Shown: piece by piece, positions 8,455 through 16,610 of the stretch
How the letters are laid out: each line of letters opens with the position of its first letter
How positions within the stretch are numbered: position 1 is the first letter of the stretch
Source: Archaeoglobi archaeon JdFR-42
GTDB lineage: Archaea; Halobacteriota; Archaeoglobi; Archaeoglobales; JdFR-42
DNA length: 41,273 bases
Reading direction: 5' to 3'
Assembly: GCA_002010305.1 (NCBI GenBank)
Contig: MTND01000038.1
Coordinates: forward strand, 1 to 41,273
Made by a program: the position numbers and the translations under genes
Notes under the pieces: model-generated
Told to the model about the DNA's origin: nothing
What the model saw: only the letters and a program-made list of their open reading frames with translations
The model's database searches: none

Positions 8455-8468
8455 TTTTCATGTGAAAA
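8455..8468 (-). promoter_or_regulatory. element palindrome site 2
   Basis: TTTTCATGTGAAAA in the gap between two small-basic-protein genes; on the gene sense strand it is followed by GAAGGAGGGG and the start codon region 12-18 nt away. Confidence 0.75.
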
Positions 8469-8488
8469 AGAAAAGAGGGTTTACTGGC

Positions 8489-8788
8489 TCATGGGTTATC
8501 CACCAGCCTGTGCTTCAGTGCTTCGACACTGTTGTATTTAATGTCCTGTTCTTTCGAGATCCGTTTTGGTATCCCAACTACTGCATAGCCTTTATCCGTC
8601 TTAACTACCCTGAAGTTCCACCAGTATCCCCTCCATTTCTGTTTTCTCCATTTCTCAGCAAGTGATTGAGCCCCTTTCTTGGTCTTTTTAATTGCCAAAA
8701 CCTGTCTGACAAAGCCATCGAGGATCACTACTTTACCGAGTCCACCTGTTGTCAATCGCAGATACCTTAACTTTCGCTCAGCTACCAT
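8489..8788 (-). CDS. small basic protein
   Basis: 99 residues from the ATG at 8788, which follows TAGGAGGAAG; the longer frame to 8815 overlaps the upstream gene. The sequence is basic and strand-rich: ERKLRYLRLTTGGLGKVVIL, a KKTKKGAQSLAEKWRKQKW helix, then RVVKTDKGYAVVGIPKRI. The strand-helix-strand-strand plan is shared loosely with the neighbours at 8800-9087 and 9639-9860. Function unknown; nucleic-acid binding is plausible from charge. Confidence 0.65.
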   Translation of the reverse strand: MVAERKLRYLRLTTGGLGKVVILDGFVRQVLAIKKTKKGAQSLAEKWRKQKWRGYWWNFRVVKTDKGYAVVGIPKRISKEQDIKYNSVEALKHRLVDNP

Positions 8789-8799
8789 GTTTCTTCCTC

Positions 8800-9087
8800 C
8801 TACTGTCTCTTCCACACCGCTCCGAGCTCCTTGAAATCGTAGTATGAGACAACGTAGTCTTTCCTGCTGTATCTCGGCTTTGATGTGGCTATTCTCACGT
8901 TCTTCATCTCCTGCCTTTTCTTTGCATTCTTGGCTATCACTTCAGCCTCTGATTTCGTGTCGCAGCCGATAACGACCTTGTTTATCTTTCCCTTGGCTTT
9001 TCCCCAACCACTCATGAACTCGTCGGTCATGGTAACGTAGTAGTTCTTTGTAGGAATCCTCCAGTATTTCCCGGTCTTTCTTGCCAT
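8800..9087 (-). CDS. small basic protein, paralogue of the 9639-9860 product
   Basis: 95 residues. The middle reads KVVIGCDTKSEAEVIAKNAKKRQEMKNVRIATSKPRY, then KDYVVSYYDF. This parallels the 9639-9860 product (VKTKAEAERVKNSVSKKPDVKKVIVRRL, then DYGVTLDKKWGVWVY): a strand, a KSEAE/KAEAE helix, a KNV/KKV strand, then an aromatic strand. The two look like diverged duplicates of one alpha/beta mini-domain. ATG start 4 bp downstream of the previous gene's stop. Function unknown. Confidence 0.65.
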   Translation of the reverse strand: MARKTGKYWRIPTKNYYVTMTDEFMSGWGKAKGKINKVVIGCDTKSEAEVIAKNAKKRQEMKNVRIATSKPRYSRKDYVVSYYDFKELGAVWKRQ

Positions 9088-9091
9088 GAAA

Positions 9092-9361
9092 TCACCTCAG
9101 AAGCTTGAAATCTCTCACGAAATTGAGAACAGACTCCTTTAACCCTCTCCTGTCTCTCGGAGAGATATATACCATCCTCTCAGGTCTCTTCGATGGATAG
9201 AGCCATAGCCTGTATCTCACGTTCCCTCCATTTGTTGTTCCCTCTTTCTGGGCAATGACTCTCACTGTTTTTCCATTCCTTGATACATCGAAGACTCTCG
9301 TTCCCGGTGCCGTCGAATAAGAAGAGACGAATATCTCGTTCTTCCTACCAGTCTTCGCCAT
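9092..9361 (-). CDS. small basic protein
   Basis: 89 residues from ATG 9361 (MAKTGRKNEIFVSSYS). The frame extends three codons further up, but the SD-like GGTAGGTGGTAGG lies just before this ATG. Strand-rich and basic (RVFDVSRNGKTVRVIAQKEG, YRLWLYPSKRPERMVYISPRDRRG). The N-terminal MAK.R. and high charge resemble the 58-residue protein at the head of the operon. No family recognised. Confidence 0.65.
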   Translation of the reverse strand: MAKTGRKNEIFVSSYSTAPGTRVFDVSRNGKTVRVIAQKEGTTNGGNVRYRLWLYPSKRPERMVYISPRDRRGLKESVLNFVRDFKLLR

Positions 9362-9388
9362 ACCTACCACCTACCTATCTTCAAAAAT

Positions 9389-9646
9389 CTACCTCACAAA
9401 CTCCACCTTGTCCCCAAAGAGCTCTGCTTTCCCGAAGAATCCGTAGTATTTCCCTCTCTTGTCGTAGAGCTCGAATCCTTTTCCTGCCCTCAAAACATAC
9501 CATCTCTTCCTCTTCCCTGCCACTCCTGCAAATCTGGTCGCTTCACTGTAAGCTGGTGTGAACTCACCCACGTAGATCCTGTAACCTCTCTTCTGGTATC
9601 TCTGAAGGGCTTTTGGAGGTCTTTTCATTAATTGCAGCTTAACCAC
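9389..9646 (-). CDS. small basic aromatic protein
   Basis: 85 residues from a GTG at 9646 preceded by AAGGAGGGG. The upstream ATG of the open frame lies inside the neighbouring gene and has no ribosome site. Rich in Arg, Lys, Tyr and Phe: RPPKALQRYQKRGYRIYVGEF, KRKRWYVLRAGKGFELYDKRGKYYGFFG. Strand repeats with basic turns suggest an all-beta mini-domain. Overlaps the upstream small gene by 8 bp. Function unknown. Confidence 0.65.
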   Translation of the reverse strand: MVKLQLMKRPPKALQRYQKRGYRIYVGEFTPAYSEATRFAGVAGKRKRWYVLRAGKGFELYDKRGKYYGFFGKAELFGDKVEFVR

Positions 9647-9860
9647 GGTATCCCCTCCTTGAGTAAACCCATACACCCCATTTCTTATCCAGAGTAACTC
9701 CATAATCCCTGTAAATCCTCTTTCCGAGCCTTCTGACGATCACTTTTTTAACATCCGGTTTCTTCGACACCGAGTTTTTTACCCTCTCTGCTTCAGCCTT
9801 TGTTTTCACCGGAATCAGATAGCCAGTTCCGTTCATTTCCTTGACAACAATCCCTTTCAC
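9639..9860 (-). CDS. small basic protein, KAEAE-type mini-domain
   Basis: 73 residues from a GTG at 9860 following GGAGGGATCACA. The order is strand (GTGYLIPVKT), helix (KAEAERVKNSVSKKPD), strand (VKKVIVRRLGKR), strand (KKWGVWVYS). It is the closest visible relative of the 8800-9087 product. The start GTG overlaps the stop of a possible 22-codon upstream gene (GTGA), a coupling arrangement. Function unknown. Confidence 0.65.
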   Translation of the reverse strand: MKGIVVKEMNGTGYLIPVKTKAEAERVKNSVSKKPDVKKVIVRRLGKRIYRDYGVTLDKKWGVWVYSRRGYRG

Positions 9861-9925
9861 TGTGATCCCTCCTCAGAAATCGCTGAAATGCAGTTCTTTC
9901 CTCTTTCTTTCTCAATTCCCAACAC
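9857..9925 (-). CDS. possible 22-residue peptide gene
   Basis: A short frame beginning GTG at 9925 after GGAGGTGAAGAA and ending with a TGA that overlaps the next gene's GTG start (GTGA). The strong ribosome site and overlap suggest translation. A competing frame from an ATG at 9996, directly after the HerA stop, runs through the same bases to 9793 (67 codons, CREVKKC motif) but overlaps the next real gene heavily. Only one of them is likely used. Confidence 0.3.
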   Translation of the reverse strand: MLGIEKERGKNCISAISEEGSQ

Positions 9926-9996
9926 TTCTTCACCTCCCTACAGGTCTTCTTCAAATTCAGCCCTTCCTGGCTTATTTCAACCAGAGAAGGACACAT

Positions 9997-11226
9997 TTAT
10001 CCAACTGGAGAGAGTCCTATTTTGATGATGTAGGGCCTTGTGGGCTCCAGAACATTTCCATAGATGCCCTCTCCCTTCCCTATGTCATCGGCAAGGTAGT
10101 AGAAGCTCACAAGATCGTAGAGATTGACAGAGAGAGTTTTCAGGAGCTTATTGAGCTTCGAATCAGGAATGTAGCCCAGGATAAACACTTCATCCACGTT
10201 TTCTATCACCACTTTCTCCATCGAATGAGGGGATTGAGTCTCCAAAAAGACTGTCCATCCGTATGATCTTGCCAGAACTGTTACTGCCCTGATTATGGCC
10301 TGTTTAGCTGGGTTCATGCCCTCCTCAGGGCAGTAGGTATGGGCTTCGGTAATCCCTATGAAGCTCCGGGTTCTCTTAAAATGCCGTTCCATCATGGTCA
10401 GAACTTGGGAGACTATGAACTGCTTTATCTCGTAGTCTCCTATATCCGACAGATCGATGATGTTGATGATCTCCCGATCTATGTAATCCAGAAACGTGTT
10501 ATCCCTTTCAGTCTCGATGAGGCTGTCGTATTCTAAAAGCTCGCAGAACCTCTCTACACTGGCCTGCATGGTTCTGAAATAGGGATCTTCTTCGTAGTTC
10601 TGCAAGATTTCATTGAGCTTTATCCTGAACCTCCGTATGTCCCTTCTTGATCTTACATCCCTCCATGCTCTTTCAATTATTCTATCAGCAATAGATTGAC
10701 CCATCTTCTTACCGATATAGGCCATCAGGGCTGAGTATTCCAGTTCCTGCAAAGGAATCTTGAAGTTCCTTCCTGGAACCAAATATCTCTGAACTGGCTT
10801 ACCATTGGATCTCAACCTCACCGGCTCCACGTTCATTTCCACCAGTCTTTCAGGAGAGGGATGTCTCAGGAAATCGAGATCCCCTCTCTTTTCCTGGAAT
10901 ACCACGATGGAATCATCCCTCGTGGTTCGATAGTGAGCCTGTACAAAGTTTCTGAGGGTGTTAGTTTTGCCTATGCCCTTTCCTGCCACCACTAAAACCA
11001 CTTTTCCTTCCTCTACCCCCCTCCTGCGGGGGTTGTAGTAGTAGGGTTGAGTCCAGAACCGTTTAGGAGAGATTTTATAGCCCAATCTGACTGAATAATC
11101 GCTTCCTCTCCTTTTGTGCTTAATATGGATGGGGAGCTCTTCCTCTTCATCGAAGAGCCTGATGGATGGTTCATACTCCTGGAAAGAAATTGAAGGAGTG
11201 TAGTCAAAGATCCCCATCACCCACAC
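9997..11226 (-). CDS. HerA/FtsK-superfamily ATPase
   Basis: About 409 residues. Walker A is GKGIGKTN at about residue 80, Walker B is the hydrophobic strand FIGIT ending in Glu-Ala-His (ITEAH), with a sensor-like FLETQSPHS further on. These mark the HerA/FtsK family of hexameric DNA or substrate pumps. No NurA partner is encoded nearby, so end-resection is unlikely. In a mobile element next to membrane and secreted proteins it more likely packages DNA or powers transfer or assembly (inference). The start is GTG 11226 or ATG 11217; both overlap the upstream gene's end by 14-23 bp. Confidence 0.82.
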   Translation of the reverse strand: MWVMGIFDYTPSISFQEYEPSIRLFDEEEELPIHIKHKRRGSDYSVRLGYKISPKRFWTQPYYYNPRRRGVEEGKVVLVVAGKGIGKTNTLRNFVQAHYRTTRDDSIVVFQEKRGDLDFLRHPSPERLVEMNVEPVRLRSNGKPVQRYLVPGRNFKIPLQELEYSALMAYIGKKMGQSIADRIIERAWRDVRSRRDIRRFRIKLNEILQNYEEDPYFRTMQASVERFCELLEYDSLIETERDNTFLDYIDREIINIIDLSDIGDYEIKQFIVSQVLTMMERHFKRTRSFIGITEAHTYCPEEGMNPAKQAIIRAVTVLARSYGWTVFLETQSPHSMEKVVIENVDEVFILGYIPDSKLNKLLKTLSVNLYDLVSFYYLADDIGKGEGIYGNVLEPTRPYIIKIGLSPVG

Positions 11227-11854
11227 ACCCTTCCTGGCCTATATTATATTCCGACGTAGCCTTCATTCCAGCCTTCACACTGTGAAGGCTCTCCAGAACT
11301 ATGAAAACCTCCTCTGGAATGGTTACATAGCGTAATCTTCTTTTTCCTGACCCTTTAATTCTCTTGGAGATTTTTAGCAAACCATTTTCCTCTAAAATCC
11401 TCTCATGATCGTAGATTGATTGGAGGTTTTTTCCCAGCTCATCTTTGAAGTCTGATGTGAAGCCTTTGCCTCCCTTCTCGAAAACAAAAGTGAGATAATC
11501 GTAGGTGGCCGGATTGCTCTCCTGCAACTGCTCTATTTTCTTGATGATCTCATTTTCACCTTCGAATAGCTCTTCTTCCTCGTCATCTTCCTCTTCCTCG
11601 ATTATGATGGGAGAGTTATCCCTCTCTTCGACAGTCTCTGCATCCTTCAGCATTGTCAGAACGGCCATGAAGCTCTTGTCCACTTCATCCATTGCTTCAA
11701 TTGCCTTCGTCAATACCTCTGCAAGATACTCCTTGTCGATGTATTCCTTTTCCAGCTCCTTTAATGCCCTGATTAGCTGGTTGTTCCTCAGTTCCATCGA
11801 TCTTGAGATCAGGATCTCTATCTTTTCAATAGGAATCTTGATGAATTTGCTCAT
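11204..11854 (-). CDS. acidic-linker protein with C-terminal winged helix
   Basis: 216 residues: a helical N-terminal half (about 1-80), a highly acidic linker (EEEEDDEEEE near residue 90), then a winged-helix-like segment (about 115-195; YDYLTFVFEKGGKGFTSDFKDEL, then ILEENGLLKISKRI and strand RRLRYVTIPEE). It may be a DNA- or ATPase-binding adaptor. It overlaps the upstream membrane protein by ATGA and the HerA gene by about 20 bp, so it is translated with them. Confidence 0.7.
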   Translation of the reverse strand: MSKFIKIPIEKIEILISRSMELRNNQLIRALKELEKEYIDKEYLAEVLTKAIEAMDEVDKSFMAVLTMLKDAETVEERDNSPIIIEEEEDDEEEELFEGENEIIKKIEQLQESNPATYDYLTFVFEKGGKGFTSDFKDELGKNLQSIYDHERILEENGLLKISKRIKGSGKRRLRYVTIPEEVFIVLESLHSVKAGMKATSEYNIGQEGCVGDGDL

Positions 11855-12753
11855 TCTTCCACCTCATAGGTTCTCTGCCTTAATTTGTTGATGGCATTCC
11901 TTATTTTGTCCTCGTGAACTTCCTGGGCTTCCCTGGGAATGAAATCATCCCTCTCCATCCCCATCCCTAAACCCAGAGGGGGAATGTAGTCTCTTCTATC
12001 CGGATAGATCCTGTATGGATTGGATTTGCTGGCCACCCTAACCAGATTCTCCGTCATTCTCAAAAGCTCGATGTTCAGGTCTCGCATCTTCTGGAAAGCG
12101 TGTCTGTAAGCCCTGTTTTCCTCGATAGTCAATTCAACCCGATCTGGTGGGATCACTCTGAAGGTGTGAGCATCCACCGACATGAGAGTGTGAGCATGGA
12201 TTATGATGTGCTGCTCTCCCACTGTAATGAGTTCCTCCGGGACTTCTATGCGGTGTTTCCCTCTTTTGAAAGCCTTTGCAAGAGCCTGCATTCCGTTTAC
12301 GAGAATGGAGTTATGCCTTGGATAGTAGTAGAAGACATAGAAGCCCTTGTGTCCGTCAAGGCTCAATCTGTCGTAGCTGTCTGTTTTACCCAGAACTGTT
12401 ACATTGCTACCCATTCCGGTTCTTTCATCTGTCCAGAGAATTAGAGTTTTCTTTAATTTGGTTAATCCCTTGTAGTTCTTCTTTAATCTCTTTACTTCCT
12501 CTTCCTTGATTGCCTCTCTTAACTCTTCCTCCACCGATTTCTTGACCTCCATGTCGATAAGCTTCTTCAATTCAGATTTGCTCATTTGAACTCCGTATTC
12601 CTCTGCAACCTTTTCAGCTTCCTGGATCTTCTTTTCCCTCTGCTTGCTCCTTTTTGCTATCAGATATACAGTCAGAGATATGGCAATAACAACTAAAAAT
12701 GTGAAGATGGTTGTAACCGCATCTCTTGAGATATCTAACCCCACTAATGCCAC
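11851..12753 (-). CDS. membrane-anchored coiled-coil protein
   Basis: 300 residues from a GTG at 12753, which overlaps the previous stop (TAGTG) behind GGAGGGAACG. One N-terminal TM (IFTFLVVIAISLTVYLIA) is followed by a basic, then helical region (about 35-95, KSELKKLIDMEVKKSVEEEL), a mixed alpha/beta domain (about 100-215) with repeated HI/IHAHT strands, and a C-terminal tail. The bulk should face the cytoplasm next to HerA. Family not recognised; a secretion or assembly platform component is a guess from context. Confidence 0.7.
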   Translation of the reverse strand: MALVGLDISRDAVTTIFTFLVVIAISLTVYLIAKRSKQREKKIQEAEKVAEEYGVQMSKSELKKLIDMEVKKSVEEELREAIKEEEVKRLKKNYKGLTKLKKTLILWTDERTGMGSNVTVLGKTDSYDRLSLDGHKGFYVFYYYPRHNSILVNGMQALAKAFKRGKHRIEVPEELITVGEQHIIIHAHTLMSVDAHTFRVIPPDRVELTIEENRAYRHAFQKMRDLNIELLRMTENLVRVASKSNPYRIYPDRRDYIPPLGLGMGMERDDFIPREAQEVHEDKIRNAINKLRQRTYEVEE

Positions 12754-13085
12754 TACGTTCCCTCCAGCTTGATCTTAACAATCCTTATGGCCTTCCACTC
12801 CAGGTAGAAGTAGGCAGCCAGAAACACATCCACCAATGAAAAGACCATCAGGAAGGCTGCTATCGTGTTGCCCTGTGCCACCAGATTCAGGTATTCAGGG
12901 TTGATGGCCTGGATCCTCTCTGAATAGCTCTGCGAGATTCCCACTGCGTGGTAGATCTGCCCTGCTATCAGCATCATTACCAAAGCATTGATCAGGAAAA
13001 TGGCCATGACTGCGAAAGGCTCTTTATCGCTTACCTTTTCCTCATTTCTTTCCTCATTTCTTCTTTTTAGATTAAACCCTACCAT
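12753..13085 (-). CDS. small membrane protein, two TM segments
   Basis: 110 residues. After a charged N-terminus (KRRNEERNEEKVSDKE) come two hydrophobic spans (PFAVMAIFLINALVMMLIAG and TIAAFLMVFSLVDVFLAAYF) separated by a roughly 35-residue loop, and a short basic tail. It overlaps genes on both sides by 1-14 bp. Function unknown; part of the membrane complex module. Confidence 0.7.
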   Translation of the reverse strand: MVGFNLKRRNEERNEEKVSDKEPFAVMAIFLINALVMMLIAGQIYHAVGISQSYSERIQAINPEYLNLVAQGNTIAAFLMVFSLVDVFLAAYFYLEWKAIRIVKIKLEGT

Positions 13086-13659
13086 AGAACCACCCCAGAA
13101 TAGTTACAAATACCAGAAAGCCCACAACAAGGTAAACCAGCTTCATTGCGGGATTTTCCTTCAGAAAAGCCTTTATCTGGTCTACTGATGTTGGTCTGTT
13201 CTTTAAATCCTGAACATCAGCTCCTATTGCCGATACCTGCTCCTGCAAAGACTGTAATCTGTTATTGGTCACCTTGACCTGCTGTCTGATTTCATCGGGT
13301 TTCATTGGCTCATAGACATCAGCCCTGTATTCCTTGGCCTGAAAGGTTTTTGTGCCGTAATCGAAGCTGTTTTCTGTTAGAGTCAGGTAGTCTATCCTTA
13401 CCTGTGGATCCGTAACTCTGATGATCCATTCCTGTGGTGTCTCTCCAACTATGAGCCCTCCTGTTACCTTTATCCTGTCTGCCATCGATTTTGGAAAGTA
13501 GATATGGCCACCTATGAACAAACTACCAGTGTATGTTCCGTTAAATGAGTATTTGATTTGGTTCTCCTGGCCGTTTACCGTTGCCATTGCCATAAATCCG
13601 ACAAAGGCAAGGAGAATCGTGTAGATCAACACTAACAACAACCAGGCCTTCCACTTCAT
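13072..13659 (-). CDS. secreted membrane-anchored protein with coiled coil
   Basis: 195 residues. An N-terminal signal or anchor (WLLLVLIYTILLAFVGFMA) is followed by an extracellular strand-rich domain (about 30-115), a coiled-coil segment (QVKVTNNRLQSLQEQVSAIGADVQDL), and a C-terminal TM (LVYLVVGFLVFVTILGWFYG). The layout resembles viral or S-layer-associated surface proteins. The ATG overlaps the TGA of the 44-codon gene upstream (ATGA). Confidence 0.72.
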   Translation of the reverse strand: MKWKAWLLLVLIYTILLAFVGFMAMATVNGQENQIKYSFNGTYTGSLFIGGHIYFPKSMADRIKVTGGLIVGETPQEWIIRVTDPQVRIDYLTLTENSFDYGTKTFQAKEYRADVYEPMKPDEIRQQVKVTNNRLQSLQEQVSAIGADVQDLKNRPTSVDQIKAFLKENPAMKLVYLVVGFLVFVTILGWFYGRV

Positions 13660-13790
13660 AGAATCCTCCTGCCGGTGTTTATGTCGATGATCCCTGGGCT
13701 GTCTCTCTCCTTGAGCTCCTCTACTGCTTCCCTAATCTTCCTCATTTCCTCTATTGCGAGTTCCTTAAACCTGCAATTACGACAGTTCAG
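13656..13790 (-). CDS. 44-residue CxxC protein with probable CTG start
   Basis: The frame reads LNCRNCRFKELAIEEMRKI and onward to GRRIL, a tiny helical protein with an N-terminal CRNC pair. No ATG, GTG or TTG exists at the front. A CTG at 13788-13790 lies behind GGAGGTGATAGC and overlaps the TGA of the upstream gene as CTGA. It sits exactly 18 nt below palindrome site 3, the same spacing as ATG and TTG starts elsewhere. The 3' end overlaps the next gene as ATGA. It may be a zinc or redox mini-protein. Confidence 0.6.
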   Translation of the reverse strand: MNCRNCRFKELAIEEMRKIREAVEELKERDSPGIIDINTGRRIL

Positions 13791-15271
13791 GCTATCACCT
13801 CCATTCTCTTTTCATGTGAAAAATTATTCATGGAGTAGGTGTTCTGGGTTAATTTCGGTAAGAATCCGAGCTTCCAGGCTATTTTCTCCCACCAGACTGG
13901 ATGGCTGATCAGGAGAATTCTGAATTTCTGTACTCCGATCGTTCCAGGTATGAAGACTATCTTTGATTTGCTCTCTCCCAGGTAGTTTTCAATGTAGAAC
14001 TGGCCATAGGTGGTATTCTCCTGGTGTTTCAGTATTGATTGAGCTTTGGTATTGGTTGAGTTGACCTCGTAGAGAATGGCATACAGCTCTTCCTTGTCTG
14101 TGGTGTTGTTCAGGTTGAAGTTGTATATGTCATAGCCTTGTGTGACAGTTGGAAGCAGGAGCTCTGCTCTCTTCTGCTTGATAAACGGTAGATCGAAGAT
14201 TATCAAGAACGGTTTTCTGACTGGAGTAAAATAGCTTGAGACCGTAATGTTTGCCTCATTGTTGTTGTTGATCGTCTCATCCACATCCGTGATGGATGCA
14301 AAGTTAGCAGGGTCTGAATACTTGTAGACCCTTAGATTGTCGAATTTTGCCAGATCATCCGAGTTCCTGGTTGTATACAACCCCAGAGAGCCAGATGCAT
14401 AGCTGGTATCCGTTACGGTTACAGAAGTCCCTCCTATATCTAACTCAAGTTTTGAGCCCTTGATCTTGGCAGTAATGTGATACCAAGTGTTTGGATTGAT
14501 GGTTTTTCCAGAAGTGATTAGATCTGCGGGGGAATCCGATGCCGATTTTTGAATGGCTATGTTGTTTCCGTAAAATCCGGCAACAAAGGTGTAATAGTTC
14601 TTGTTTACATCATCATATCTCCCCAGAATGCCACTTGATCCGAAGTCACCCGTAGTTAGCACATCCACTTCTGCTATGAAGTCAGTCAGGTTTACTGGCA
14701 GGATGGCTTTTGCTCTTTGTGGATTTCCAGAAATCTGAAGGACTCCCTCTCCTGAATTCCAAACCCACGGGCTTCCTCCACCATAAAGGGTATATCTGCT
14801 TGTTGTATCCGTGTCGAAGTTATCATACCACTCAAGGGTCTTTTCTGGGTTGTTGTATGTGGATTTTGCTGCCTTGGTGTTGCCGTATGCGATGTTCAAT
14901 TCTCTGCTCCCATCCGTTAGATTTACTTCGATTGTGGCTGTTTGGTTTACATAATCCCAGTTTTTTAGCCAGAAATGCATCTCTGATCCGGAATCGTTGA
15001 AAACTCTGATGTCATCTCCTGTAGATTGAACCAGACTCCAGAACTGCCCTGAACTGCCGGAAATCTTCAGATTATTTGTAACATTGTAAACTTCAATGGT
15101 TTGACCATTTATCACCACTCTATACTGAGCATGTTCTGCTGGTGGATTCGAAATGGTTATTTTCAGGTGTCTGGTGTATACGTTCCCATCTGAGTCTGTC
15201 CAGGCCGATGCTGTTCCTATTGATGCGATAACAACCAGTATGGCAATTAAATATCTCAATTTAAGCTCCAT
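13787..15271 (-). CDS. DUF2341 / LamG-like secreted surface protein
   Basis: 494 residues. A signal peptide (LRYLIAILVVIASIGTASA) is followed by a DUF2341-like domain (about 20-135; YRVVINGQT, FNDSGSEMHFWLKNWDYVNQTATIEV, NIAYGN) and a concanavalin-like jelly-roll region (about 150-310; WYHITAKIKGSKLELDIGG, SLGLYTTRNSDDLAKFDNLRVY). Archaeal adhesins and virus spike-like proteins use these folds to bind glycans or hosts. The C-terminal third (about 330-494) is strand-rich without an obvious TM. The 3' end contains palindrome site 3 inside the coding sequence. Cell attachment is the likely role (inference). Confidence 0.78.
   Translation of the reverse strand: MELKLRYLIAILVVIASIGTASAWTDSDGNVYTRHLKITISNPPAEHAQYRVVINGQTIEVYNVTNNLKISGSSGQFWSLVQSTGDDIRVFNDSGSEMHFWLKNWDYVNQTATIEVNLTDGSRELNIAYGNTKAAKSTYNNPEKTLEWYDNFDTDTTSRYTLYGGGSPWVWNSGEGVLQISGNPQRAKAILPVNLTDFIAEVDVLTTGDFGSSGILGRYDDVNKNYYTFVAGFYGNNIAIQKSASDSPADLITSGKTINPNTWYHITAKIKGSKLELDIGGTSVTVTDTSYASGSLGLYTTRNSDDLAKFDNLRVYKYSDPANFASITDVDETINNNNEANITVSSYFTPVRKPFLIIFDLPFIKQKRAELLLPTVTQGYDIYNFNLNNTTDKEELYAILYEVNSTNTKAQSILKHQENTTYGQFYIENYLGESKSKIVFIPGTIGVQKFRILLISHPVWWEKIAWKLGFLPKLTQNTYSMNNFSHEKRMEVIA
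13809..13822 (-). promoter_or_regulatory. element palindrome site 3
   Basis: TTTTCATGTGAAAA lying inside the last codons of the DUF2341-like gene and exactly 18 nt upstream of the CTG start of the 44-codon gene. Confidence 0.75.
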
Positions 15272-16610
15272 ACTCTCCCCTCCTGATCAGGTAAACCAGA
15301 AGAGTCAATCCAGCTATTGGAAGAGCATATTTCAGGTCTATGCTTATGCCTGGAGCCTGTGGCTCCTTGAGCTGGACATTTCCAGCTTCTACCACTGCTT
15401 TCGAGGCATTGATCATGCCGTGGACAACCCTGTTATCGGGATCTTTGATCGGGTCTGTGCTGTTGGCTAAAGCATCCTTAACGTTAGCAGAGTTTAGATT
15501 GGGATTGACCTGCTTCATTAATGCAACAACACCAGAAACGATGGGAGTGGCATAGGATGTCCCAGATCCTGTGGTTGTGGTTCCAAATCTGGTTAAGATG
15601 GTTATTTCAACCCCTGGAGCAGCTAAAAAGGCTCCCTTGTTGCTCCAGGATGCTACCTCTCCATACCTGTTTACTGCTCCCACACTTACTACTTCAGGGT
15701 AACCGGCTGGGTAAATGAGCTTGTCGTAGCCCTCGTTTCCTGCTGCTGCCACCAGTATAACCCCTTTGTTGTATAAAGTCTGGATTGCTGTGTGTTCTGC
15801 TGGAGAGTAGACAGGTTGTCCATAACTCATGCTCACAATGGAAACATTGTGCTGGACTGCCCAGTCCAGTCCATCTAAAACATCCGATAGTTTCCCTGCT
15901 CCAGAGTCATCCAGCACCTTTACTGCATAGTAGCTGGCATTGGGAGCTATGCCCTGGAACTGGTCATCTCCCTCTCCTGCCAGTAAGGCTGCCACTGTGG
16001 TTCCGTGGCCTTCTAAATCATTCGGATCCAGATCATCGTAGGCAAAATCATAACCACCCAAATAGTTGTCATCGAGATCTGGGAGCTTGTAATTGACTCC
16101 CGTATCCAGGATGGCAACAACAACTCCTTCACCGGTAATGTTGTTGTAGTGGACAATTGGAAGGCTGATCTGCCTTTGTGCTTCTGTATATCCTGCTTCC
16201 TGGAGTCTATATCTGATGTTAGGAAGCTGTATTTCAGAATTCTCAATCAGGTAAACCTCTCTGTCCTCTTCTATGAATTCAATGGGCTTCTGGCTGATTT
16301 CCTGGATCTGGGAGAAGTTTAGCTCTGCAACAACGTAGGGGATTACCTCTCCTTTTCTCTGGTAAGGGATGTTGTTCTCTCTCAACCATGCTTCTGTGGT
16401 GTTGTTGAGCAGAATTACCGTTCTGAACTTCTTGTATGGTTGTATGGTTGCCTTCCATGCCAGGGTCTTATCCACCTTGGGATTCCCAACCGGGATTGTG
16501 TTGGGATCAGGGGTTTTGATGCTGAAAACGGGATTAATTTGAGTAAAATAGAGAAATCCTGCCAGTGTTAAGCTGACGATTATGATCCCTGCTATCACTC
16601 TGTCGCTCAT
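15261..16610 (-). CDS. membrane-anchored subtilisin-like serine protease
   Basis: 449 residues. An N-terminal TM (VIAGIIIVSLTLAGFLYF) precedes an inhibitor-I9-like propeptide (about 55-120) and the S8 catalytic domain: Asp in VAILDTGVNY, His in EGHGTTVAALLAG, the oxyanion Asn in AAAGNEG, and Ser in GSGTSYATPIVSGVVAL. A C-terminal TM (ALPIAGLTLLVYLI) follows, so the protease is anchored at the cell or particle surface. It could mature the neighbouring surface proteins or help exit through the S-layer (inference). Overlaps the next gene by 11 bp and the previous by ATGA. Confidence 0.92.
   Translation of the reverse strand: MSDRVIAGIIIVSLTLAGFLYFTQINPVFSIKTPDPNTIPVGNPKVDKTLAWKATIQPYKKFRTVILLNNTTEAWLRENNIPYQRKGEVIPYVVAELNFSQIQEISQKPIEFIEEDREVYLIENSEIQLPNIRYRLQEAGYTEAQRQISLPIVHYNNITGEGVVVAILDTGVNYKLPDLDDNYLGGYDFAYDDLDPNDLEGHGTTVAALLAGEGDDQFQGIAPNASYYAVKVLDDSGAGKLSDVLDGLDWAVQHNVSIVSMSYGQPVYSPAEHTAIQTLYNKGVILVAAAGNEGYDKLIYPAGYPEVVSVGAVNRYGEVASWSNKGAFLAAPGVEITILTRFGTTTTGSGTSYATPIVSGVVALMKQVNPNLNSANVKDALANSTDPIKDPDNRVVHGMINASKAVVEAGNVQLKEPQAPGISIDLKYALPIAGLTLLVYLIRRGEYGA

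Noticed and set aside
9793-9996. 67-codon frame directly after the HerA stop
   Set aside because: It overlaps the well-supported GTG-started gene 9639-9860 by about 68 bp and has no ribosome site, though the ATG abuts the HerA TAA. Kept only as an alternative to the 22-codon frame.
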